A stretch of 6,563 nt of DNA from Candidatus Kuenenia stuttgartensis (GTDB lineage Bacteria > Planctomycetota > Planctomycetia > Pirellulales > UBA1268), in the NCBI GenBank assembly GCA_945876515.1, contig CAMCPF010000179.1, positions 1 to 6,563 of the forward strand, in the 5' to 3' direction. The notes beneath the pieces were generated by a model. That model had not been told where the DNA came from. It made no database searches and was given only the letters and a program-made list of their open reading frames with translations. Shown here one piece after another: positions 1 to 4,892 of the stretch. Both the position numbers and the translations under genes were made by a program. Numbering within the stretch: position 1 is the stretch's first letter; the number at the start of each line of letters is the position of its first letter.

Positions 1-151
1 GGCCCAGGTTGCCATCCAGCCAGTCGTAGAAGTTTTTGGTGTTGCCGCGCACGTAGGCGTGGGCGGAACGGGCCATCTTCAGCTGCCGCCGGGCCTTGAG
101 GAAGGCGGGCCGCTCGGCAGGGGCTGGCAGGGTGAGTTCTTTGGTGGCCAT
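1..151 (-). CDS. DUF2252 family protein, N-terminal fragment (cut by window edge)
   Basis: Reading leftwards from an ATG at 151 gives 50 uninterrupted codons that run off the left edge. After a short N-terminal stretch (MATKELTLPAP...) comes a segment at about residues 25-45 reading KMARSAHAYVRG followed by NTKNFYDWL. This matches the conserved opening of DUF2252 proteins as I remember it, where a K-M-x-x-S-x-x-A-(Y/F)-x-R-G pattern is typical. The function of DUF2252 proteins is not established; the family has been compared with kinase-like folds. An overlapping ATG at 155 in another frame opens a reading frame lacking these motifs, so 151 is preferred. No clear Shine-Dalgarno sequence precedes it. 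The gene is divergent from the DUF1080 gene and has no evident metabolic link to the sugar cluster. Only about a tenth of a normal family member is visible, so the call rests on one motif. Confidence 0.65.
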   Translation of the reverse strand, partial: MATKELTLPAPAERPAFLKARRQLKMARSAHAYVRGNTKNFYDWLDGNLG

Positions 152-209
152 GGCATGCTGCCCGGAAGGGGGTGGCCACGGATCCCAGCCGTGCCCGCAG
201 GCTGCATCT

Positions 210-221
210 TCATCCGGATGA
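210..221. repeat. 12-nt perfect palindrome, possible operator
   Basis: TCATCCGGATGA reads the same on both strands. It sits 59 bp upstream of the DUF2252 start and about 43 bp upstream of the predicted -35 of the DUF1080 promoter, inside the divergent gap. A dimeric regulator could bind such a site, but no regulator gene is visible and a chance palindrome is possible. Confidence 0.35.
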
Positions 222-244
222 GACCGCCCCGCAACCGGGCGGTC
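222..244. repeat. 8-bp perfect inverted repeat with 7-nt loop
   Basis: GACCGCCC (222-229) and GGGCGGTC (237-244) are exact reverse complements around CGCAACC, directly abutting the 12-nt palindrome. Neither strand has a T-run after the stem, so it does not look like an intrinsic terminator. It lies upstream of the predicted DUF1080 promoter and in the likely leader or promoter region of the DUF2252 gene. A regulatory role is an inference. Confidence 0.4.
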
Positions 245-263
245 GCCGAGGGTCGTGAGCCGC

Positions 264-292
264 TTGGGAGACGGCCGGCGGCGGTGCATACT
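264..292 (+). promoter_or_regulatory. Candidate sigma-70-type promoter for the DUF1080 gene
   Basis: TTGGGA (264-269, 4/6 to the -35 consensus) and CATACT (287-292, 4/6 to the -10 consensus) are separated by exactly 17 nt. Transcription would start near 299, giving a leader of about 40 nt with the ribosome binding site at 328-331. A small GC hairpin (GCCCC 301-305 with GGGGC 309-313) would lie at the very 5' end of the transcript. The spacing is good and the hexamers moderate. Planctomycete promoter rules are poorly known, so this remains tentative. Confidence 0.35.
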
Positions 293-327
293 GACGCCTC
301 GCCCCGCCGGGGCCCCGCCACCCTTCC

Positions 328-331
328 GGAG
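328..331 (+). promoter_or_regulatory. Ribosome binding site that fixes the DUF1080 start
   Basis: GGAG lies 7 nt before the ATG at 339. An in-frame ATG at 255 has no such site, lies upstream of the predicted promoter, and would put 28 charged and proline-rich residues ahead of the signal peptide. The start at 339 puts the signal peptide at the N-terminus. Confidence 0.7.
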
Positions 332-338
332 TCAGACG

Positions 339-992
339 ATGACTAGCACCACCGTCCGCGTTTCTGCCCTCATACTCGCCGTCGCGGCATTTTGCCTCCT
401 GGTCTCCGGCGATTCCGCCCGGGCCGAAGAGTCCGGCTTCGAGACGCTCTTCGACGGCAAGAGCCTGGCCGGTTGGAAGGCGAGTGAAAATACAGGCAGT
501 TGGAAGGTGATCGATGGCGAGATCGTCTGCCACGGGCCGCGGAGCCACCTCTTTTACGTGGGGGCGGATGCGGCGGGGGCTCCCGAGTTCAAAAACTTCC
601 ACTTCAAGGCCGAGGTGCTCACCAAGCCCAAGGCCAACTCCGGAATCTACTTCCACACGAAGTATCAAAACGACGGCTGGCCGGCCCAGGGGCACGAGGC
701 CCAGGTCAACAACACCTCCGGCGACCCGGTGCGCACGGGCAGCCTCTACAACGTGGTCAAGAACCTCGAGGCCCCCGCCAAGGACGACCAGTGGTTCACC
801 GAGGAGGTGATCGTGGAGGGCAACCGGATCGTGATCAAGGTGGACGGCAGGACGATCGTGGACCACACGGAGAACACGGCCGAGGTAAAGGACGGCCGCA
901 AGCTCTCGAGCGGCACCTTCGCGCTGCAGGCCCACGATCCGGGCAGCGAAGTCCACTACCGCAACATTCGCGTCAAGCGGCTGCCCGACTGA
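339..992 (+). CDS. Secreted DUF1080 / 3-keto-disaccharide hydrolase family protein
   Basis: The 217-residue product begins with a short polar stretch and a hydrophobic core (about residues 8-23), then S-A-R-A at 26-29, a good signal peptidase I site, so export is likely. The mature part is one DUF1080 domain (concanavalin-like beta-sandwich): opening motif LFDGKSLAGWK at 37-47, WKVIDGEIVCHG at 55-66, NSGIYFHTKY at 100-109, a GHEAQVNN core at 118-125, GSLYNV at 134-139, and the closing YRNIRVKRL at 207-215. Members of this family, abundant in planctomycetes, have been linked to cleavage of 3-keto-glycosides, that is, sugars first oxidised at C3; many remain uncharacterised. The length suits a single-domain member. 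The start is chosen from a GGAG site 7 nt upstream and from the signal peptide. It is transcribed towards the sugar-oxidation cluster, which ends 30 bp away, so it is a neighbour and not part of that operon. A role in releasing sugars outside the cytoplasm is inferred. Confidence 0.92.
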   Translation: MTSTTVRVSALILAVAAFCLLVSGDSARAEESGFETLFDGKSLAGWKASENTGSWKVIDGEIVCHGPRSHLFYVGADAAGAPEFKNFHFKAEVLTKPKANSGIYFHTKYQNDGWPAQGHEAQVNNTSGDPVRTGSLYNVVKNLEAPAKDDQWFTEEVIVEGNRIVIKVDGRTIVDHTENTAEVKDGRKLSSGTFALQAHDPGSEVHYRNIRVKRLPD

Positions 993-1022
993 ACTCGCGG
1001 CGGTCGCGCTGCTGGAGCAAGC

Positions 1023-2051
1023 TCACGCCATCTCGACGACCGCCTTGATCACGCCGGAGGCGGGGTCGAGCAGCGTGGGGAAGCGGTCGATCACGTCGGC
1101 GAACGGCAGCCGGTGGGTGATCCACGGCCGGGTGTCGATCCGGCCGGTCTCGATCAGGTCGATGATCCGCGTGAAGTCGCGGGACAGGGCGTTGCGGCTG
1201 GCCAGGATCGAGAGCTCGCGGCGGTGCATCACCGGCGCGTGGGGAAACGACAGCGTCTGCTGCGTGATCCCCACGTAGACGAGCCGGCCGCCGAACGAGC
1301 ACAACTCGAGCGAGGCCGACATGCTCTGGTGGCTGCCGGTCGCGTCCACCACGACCTCGGCCATGCGGCCGTCGGTGAGTTCCCGCAGGGCCTCGGCATC
1401 GGCCGCGGTGCCGGTGGCGCGGAGCACGTCGCCGATCCCGAGCCGGTCGCGTACGAACTCCAGCCGCGTCGGGGCCATGTCCATCACCACGACGCGGGCG
1501 CCCGAGAGCCGGGCAAACTCGATCGCCGAGAGGCCGATCGGCCCCGCCCCGATCACGAGCACCGTCTCGGCGGCCGTCGGTGCCCCGCGGTCGATCGCGT
1601 GGCAGCCGATGGCGAGCGTCTCGACGAGCGCGTTCTGGGCGGGCGTGAGCCGGGGCGAGAGGTGGAGTTTGCGGGCCGGCACGGTGAACAGCCGCCGCAG
1701 GCCGCCGTCGCAGTGCACGCCGAGCGTCTGGTGGTGCTCGCAGCAGTTGGTGAGGCCGCGGGTGCAGGAGTGGCAGCGCTGGCAGTTGATGTAGGGCTCG
1801 ACGCAGCAGCGGTCGCCGGGAGCCACGCCGGTGACGCCGGGGCCGACGGCCACCACCTCGACCCCCAGTTCGTGCCCTGGAATCCGCGGATAGCTGAAGA
1901 ACGGCATCTTGCCGAGGTAGCCGCCGTAGTCGGTGCCGCAGATGCCGACGGCATCCACGCGGACCACGGCCTCCCCTGGCCCCGGCTCGGCGGGCTCGGG
2001 CACGTCGATAAACCGAAACGCCTTCGGTTGTTCGAGCTGCAGGGCTTGCAT
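1023..2051 (-). CDS. Zinc medium-chain dehydrogenase, probable L-galactonate 5-dehydrogenase (LgoD-like)
   Basis: The 342-residue product is a complete medium-chain dehydrogenase. Catalytic zinc ligands are Cys38 (GICGTD), His60-Glu61 (PGHE) and probably Glu144. Structural zinc ligands are Cys90, Cys93, Cys96 and Cys104. The Rossmann motif GAGPIG is at 168-173, and Asp191 at the end of the second strand favours NAD over NADP. Several stretches recall E. coli LgoD (YjjN), which oxidises L-galactonate to D-tagaturonate: PFFSYPR before GHE, TNCCE, GVH-x-DGG, and the SRNA and THR-x-PF motifs late in the protein. This is from memory, not alignment. It is the last gene of the cluster. Its start follows the lactonase stop by 4 nt, and its AGGAG site (2059-2063) overlaps that stop, suggesting coupled translation. 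The UxaE gene in the same cluster would use its product. Alternatives are an L-fuconate or L-gulonate dehydrogenase, or another polyol dehydrogenase. Family certain; substrate inferred. Confidence 0.87.
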   Translation of the reverse strand: MQALQLEQPKAFRFIDVPEPAEPGPGEAVVRVDAVGICGTDYGGYLGKMPFFSYPRIPGHELGVEVVAVGPGVTGVAPGDRCCVEPYINCQRCHSCTRGLTNCCEHHQTLGVHCDGGLRRLFTVPARKLHLSPRLTPAQNALVETLAIGCHAIDRGAPTAAETVLVIGAGPIGLSAIEFARLSGARVVVMDMAPTRLEFVRDRLGIGDVLRATGTAADAEALRELTDGRMAEVVVDATGSHQSMSASLELCSFGGRLVYVGITQQTLSFPHAPVMHRRELSILASRNALSRDFTRIIDLIETGRIDTRPWITHRLPFADVIDRFPTLLDPASGVIKAVVEMA

Positions 2052-2055
2052 GGTG

Positions 2056-2898
2056 TCACTCCTGGAGGCCGTAGAAGCGAGTGGCCGTGTTGCCGAGGAT
2101 AGCCTGCCGTTCGGCCGCGGTGAGCGGGGCGATGAAATCCATCACGATGCCCGCCACGTCGGCGTGTTCGGCGGCGAGGAGACACACCGGCCAGTCGCTG
2201 CCAAACATCAGCCGGTCGGGCCCAAAGCCGTCGAGGGCCACCTGCAGGTAGGGCGTGAAGTCTGCCCGTCGCCAGCCCTGCCAGGCCGCCTCGGTGACAA
2301 GGCCCGAGAGCTTGCACGAGACGTTCGCGTGTCGGGCGAGGGCCTCGAGGTCGCGCCGCCAGGCCTCGAGCGCGGCCGCGGCGCCGTCCCGCACCCGCGG
2401 CTTGGCGAGGTGGTCGAGCACGAAGGGCTGCTCGGGGAGGATCGCGGCGAGTTCCACCGCCGCGGGGAGCTGGTGGGGATAGAGCAGCAGGTCGTACGTC
2501 AGGCCGAGCGGGGCGAGGTGCCGCAGGCCTCTGATCAAGGTGTCGCCCAGCAGGAACCGTGGGTCGGGCTCGTCCTGCACGACGTGCCGCACGCCCACGA
2601 ACTTCGGATGCGGCGCAAACTCCACGAGCTCGTCGGCGACGCGGTCGCTCCGCAGGTCCACCCAGCCCACGACACCCTTCACGAGTGGATTCGCGGCGGC
2701 GAGGTCGAGCAGCCAGCGGGTCTCGGCGAGCGACTGCCGGGCCTGCACGGCGACACTGCCAGAGAGGCCCGCGGCGGCCAGGTGCGGCGCGAGGTCGGCG
2801 GGCAGGTAGTCGCGGGCGAGCCGCTCCATGCCTGCGCCGATCCACGGATAGTCGGCGGGAGAGTAGTGCCAGAAGTGCTGATGGGCGTCGATGCGCAT
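2056..2898 (-). CDS. Amidohydrolase of the L-fucono/L-galactonolactonase type (COG3618)
   Basis: The 280-residue product is a whole TIM-barrel amidohydrolase. It opens with IDAHQHFW (residues 3-10; His6 and His8 are the usual metal-site histidines), followed by GVRH at 102-105, YPHQ at 140-143, LDHLAKP at 161-167, CKLSGL at 195-200 and MFGSDWPV at 231-238, whose Asp235 is the expected catalytic aspartate. These are hallmarks of the COG3618 group, which includes L-fucono-1,5-lactonase, L-rhamnono-lactonase and related sugar-lactone hydrolases. The expected role is cytoplasmic hydrolysis of the lactone made by the upstream aldo/keto reductase. The start is forced because the metal motif begins at residue 3 and no in-frame start lies just upstream. 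No Shine-Dalgarno sequence is visible there, only TTTCGAAA, so translation may begin without one. Unlike the other cluster junctions, 216 bp separate it from the upstream gene. L-galactono- and L-fucono-lactone cannot be told apart from sequence. Confidence 0.88.
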   Translation of the reverse strand: MRIDAHQHFWHYSPADYPWIGAGMERLARDYLPADLAPHLAAAGLSGSVAVQARQSLAETRWLLDLAAANPLVKGVVGWVDLRSDRVADELVEFAPHPKFVGVRHVVQDEPDPRFLLGDTLIRGLRHLAPLGLTYDLLLYPHQLPAAVELAAILPEQPFVLDHLAKPRVRDGAAAALEAWRRDLEALARHANVSCKLSGLVTEAAWQGWRRADFTPYLQVALDGFGPDRLMFGSDWPVCLLAAEHADVAGIVMDFIAPLTAAERQAILGNTATRFYGLQE

Positions 2899-2986
2899 GG
2901 TTTCGAAAGTTGGCTCGTGATCGCTTGTGTTGGGTCAGGCGGAGTGTGCCGGGGTTGCCGGTGCCATCTCGCCGGACGCTCCCTGC

Positions 2987-2999
2987 GGGCATCCTGCCC
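2987..2999. repeat. Small hairpin inside the intergenic element
   Basis: GGGCA (2987-2991) pairs with TGCCC (2995-2999) across a three-base loop. It lies between the left outer arm and the inner stem, and would form a side branch of the folded element. Confidence 0.45.
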
Positions 3000-3012
3000 T
3001 CCAGTCGCTCAA

Positions 3013-3052
3013 AGGAAACCTCGCTTCGCAATCCTGCTTCGCTCGGTTTCCT
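3013..3052. repeat. Inner 8-bp inverted repeat with tandem GCTTCGC-like loop
   Basis: AGGAAACC (3013-3020) and GGTTTCCT (3045-3052) are exact reverse complements. The 24-nt loop contains GCTTCGC twice (3023-3029 and 3036-3042) in direct orientation. Together with the outer arms this gives a cross-shaped or multibranched fold. Confidence 0.65.
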
Positions 3053-3114
3053 ACGCCGCTCGATGGGCACCGGCAACCCCTCGGACGCATTTCCATGCCC
3101 GAAGGTTTCAGTCT

Positions 3115-4047
3115 TTAGTTGTTCCCGGCCAGCCCCTCTGTGTGGCCCACGTTCTTGACCGGGGCGAAGATCGCCTGCACGTCTTTGAGCAACTCTTGAT
3201 CGATCGGCTCGGCGGCCCACTCGGCCCAGGCGCGGATGTTCGCCGGATTGGCGCTGCCGGCCACCGTCGTGGCGATCGCGGGGTTCGCCAGCGAGAACTG
3301 CAGGGCGAGCTTGGCGATCGAGCTGCCGCGGCTGCGGCAGAGGTCGGCCGCCCGGCGGGCCGCGGCCTTCACCTCCTCGGGCTCCTTGAGCCAGGCCGGT
3401 AGCGGGGCGTCGGTGAGGAGCCGGGCGCTGAACGGGCCGGCGTTCATCACACCGATCCCCTTGGCCGCGAGGTAGGGAACCGTCTCGTCGGCGAACCGGG
3501 TGTTTTGGAGGGTGTACTGGTTGTAGTTGAGCACGCAGTCCACCTCGGCCTGATCGCAGATGAAGCGGAAGATCTTCTGCGGATAGCCCGAGAAGCCGAT
3601 GAACCGCACTTTGCCTGCAGCTTGCGCCTTCCGCAACGCGGGTAAGGTCTCGTCCACGATCTGCTGCATCGGTACGAACTCGATGTCGTGGCAGAGCACG
3701 ATGTCGAGGTGGTCGGTGCCGAGCCGGTGGAGCGAGACGTCCACGCTCTCGGCGACCCTGGCCGCCGAGAAGTCGAAGTGCGAGAGGTCGTAGCGGCCGA
3801 GCTTCGTGCACAGGAGATAGTCGCTCCGGGGCACGTCCCGCAGGGCCACCCCGAGGAGCACCTCGCTCATCCCGCGGCCGTAAAAGGGGCTCGTGTCGAT
3901 CAGGGTGAGCCCGCAGTCGAGCGCCGCCCGCACGCTACCGAGCGCCTCCTCGAGCGTGACGCGGCGAAACTCCTGGCCGAGGGATGAGGCCCCGAACGAG
4001 AGGATCGGGACGTTCAGGCCGGTGCGGCCGAGCGGACGTGTCTGCAT
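3115..4047 (-). CDS. Aldo/keto reductase, L-galactose/L-fucose dehydrogenase type
   Basis: The 310-residue product is a full aldo/keto reductase. The catalytic tetrad is visible as Asp51 (LIDTSP), Tyr56 (FYG), Lys82 (CTKLGRY) and His120 (LCHDIEF). The N-terminus has the family's LGRTGLNVP opening, and residues 246-255 read KLALQFSLAN. Residues 117-124 and the end (PVKN at 296-299) closely recall plant L-galactose dehydrogenase, which oxidises L-galactose at C1 to L-galactono-lactone with NAD. Bacterial relatives act on L-fucose, D-arabinose or L-galactose, which share configuration at the relevant carbons. The expected role is therefore the first oxidation of the pathway, in the cytoplasm, followed by the lactonase encoded downstream. 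The start ATG lies 8 nt after the TIM-barrel gene's stop. A GAGG site at 4054-4057 overlaps that stop, so coupled translation is likely. The choice between L-galactose and L-fucose is open; a D-threo-aldose dehydrogenase of broad specificity would look the same. Confidence 0.86.
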   Translation of the reverse strand: MQTRPLGRTGLNVPILSFGASSLGQEFRRVTLEEALGSVRAALDCGLTLIDTSPFYGRGMSEVLLGVALRDVPRSDYLLCTKLGRYDLSHFDFSAARVAESVDVSLHRLGTDHLDIVLCHDIEFVPMQQIVDETLPALRKAQAAGKVRFIGFSGYPQKIFRFICDQAEVDCVLNYNQYTLQNTRFADETVPYLAAKGIGVMNAGPFSARLLTDAPLPAWLKEPEEVKAAARRAADLCRSRGSSIAKLALQFSLANPAIATTVAGSANPANIRAWAEWAAEPIDQELLKDVQAIFAPVKNVGHTEGLAGNN

Positions 4048-4055
4048 GTGGGGCC

Positions 4056-4892
4056 TCAGGTGACGGAGCGACGAAAGCTCTCGATGCTTGCGGTGGCAGC
4101 GGCGGTCGGGGTGGGCAGGGGAAACACCTCGGCGGCGAGGTGGCCCGTGAAGCCGATCTCGCGGAGCGCGGCCACGATCGGCTCAGGTCGCGTATGGCCG
4201 AGGCCGATCGCGTGGCGATTGGAATCGGCCCAGTGGATGTGGCCCACTTGACCGCCGACAACGCGGAGCGTCGCGGCGATGTCGGGCTCCTCGATGTTCA
4301 TGTGGAAGAGATCGCACAACAGCCGGACGTGGCCCAGGCCGCGGGCCGCGAGGAACGCCGCGGCCTCTGTCTGGCGGTTGAAGAGATCGGTCTCGTAGCG
4401 GTTCAAGGGCTCGTAGAGCAGCGGCTGGCCATGACTCGCCGCCCGCTCGCCGAGCGACCCGAGGGCCTCGGCGAGCAGGTCGAGGGCGGTCTCCCGCGGC
4501 ACGGCGGCCGACGAGCGGCCCTGCATCGAGCCGATGATGGCCGGCGCCCCGAAGTCGCCCGCCACGTCGATGAGCGCGGCGATGAAGGCGATCGCCTGCG
4601 ACCGCTTGGTTGCGTCGGCGTCCGTGAGCGAAAGCCCGTGCTTCACCCAACCCGCGCCCGTGCCCACCGCCGCGAGGCCCAGCCCGTGCGCGGCCAGCAG
4701 GCCGCGGAGCTCTTGCCGGGGAAAGGAATCGGCGTCGGCGGCAAAGATCTCGACCGCGTCGAAGCCGAGTTCGGCGGCCTCGCGGACGCAGCTGGCCAGC
4801 GACGCGGCCCCGGTCGGATCGGGATCGACGTGGAACACGAAGGGCCCGCGCCGGGCCTCGGGCACGAGGCAGATCGTGACGGCCGACTTCAT
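4056..4892 (-). CDS. TIM-barrel sugar isomerase/epimerase (D-tagatose/D-psicose 3-epimerase-like)
   Basis: The 278-residue product has the layout of the xylose-isomerase-like TIM-barrel superfamily. Four metal ligands can be placed by comparison with D-tagatose 3-epimerase: Glu161 in YEPLNRYETD, Asp194 in LLCDLFHMNIEE, His220 in GHIHWADSNR and Glu255 in AAEVFP. Arg226 in the third motif matches the substrate-contacting arginine of that family. GSMQGR at 121-126 is the usual strand before the first ligand. Known relatives epimerise ketoses at C3 or isomerise inositol-derived keto sugars, and the family is broad. The start overlaps the uxaE stop by 4 nt (ATGA at 4889-4892), typical of coupled translation, and the gene ends 8 nt before the aldo/keto reductase, so it belongs to the operon. 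The L-galactose route has no obvious step for it. It might handle a related sugar, a ketose entering the same route, or a side product. Family sure, substrate unknown. Confidence 0.82.
   Translation of the reverse strand: MKSAVTICLVPEARRGPFVFHVDPDPTGAASLASCVREAAELGFDAVEIFAADADSFPRQELRGLLAAHGLGLAAVGTGAGWVKHGLSLTDADATKRSQAIAFIAALIDVAGDFGAPAIIGSMQGRSSAAVPRETALDLLAEALGSLGERAASHGQPLLYEPLNRYETDLFNRQTEAAAFLAARGLGHVRLLCDLFHMNIEEPDIAATLRVVGGQVGHIHWADSNRHAIGLGHTRPEPIVAALREIGFTGHLAAEVFPLPTPTAAATASIESFRRSVT

Larger units (their letters stand above)
2951..3080. repeat. Nested inverted-repeat element in the cluster's only large gap
   Basis: The outer arms are GGGGTTGCCGGTGCC at 2951-2965 and its exact reverse complement at 3066-3080. 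The stem extends to about 18 bp (2951-2968 with 3062-3080) if one G bulges on the right. Inside lie a second perfect 8-bp stem (3013-3020 with 3045-3052) and a small hairpin (2987-2999). The gap holds no plausible gene. It could be a miniature mobile element or REP-like repeat, a folded RNA that stabilises or ends the upstream message, or a recombination scar. A tagaturonate-epimerase-led transcript would have to pass through it to reach the last two genes. The pairing is seen directly; every functional reading is inference. Confidence 0.75.

Noticed and set aside
255..338. Upstream in-frame ATG that would extend the DUF1080 protein by 28 residues
   Set aside because: It lacks a ribosome site, lies ahead of the predicted promoter and would bury the signal peptide; the ATG at 339 has GGAG 7 nt upstream.
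1113..2102. Long plus-strand open frame opposite the zinc dehydrogenase
   Set aside because: It is an antisense shadow: low-complexity Gly/Arg/His/Ala composition, no ribosome binding site and no recognisable motif.
2951..3080. Integron attC-like site
   Set aside because: The size and imperfect palindrome invite the comparison, but the arms lack the GTTRRRY and RYYYAAC core motifs at the ends, and no integrase or cassette organisation is present.
2951..3080. Intrinsic terminator after the aldo/keto reductase gene
   Set aside because: The stems are strong, but no T-run follows them on the minus strand, and the operon appears to continue. It cannot be excluded that the fold attenuates transcription, which is covered as a finding.
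2899..3109. GGTTTC at both edges of the gap (2899-2904 and 3104-3109) as a target-site duplication
   Set aside because: Six bases recurring in 216 bp is weak evidence. The copies do not abut the inverted-repeat arms, and the same string occurs again at 3045-3050 inside the element.
1553..3811. A 752-codon open frame on the minus strand spanning three genes
   Set aside because: It is out of frame with the lactonase, dehydrogenase and aldo/keto reductase, which show full catalytic motifs. Its translation is rich in Arg, Pro and Ala without domain motifs and runs through the inverted-repeat element, as expected of a shadow frame in GC-rich DNA.
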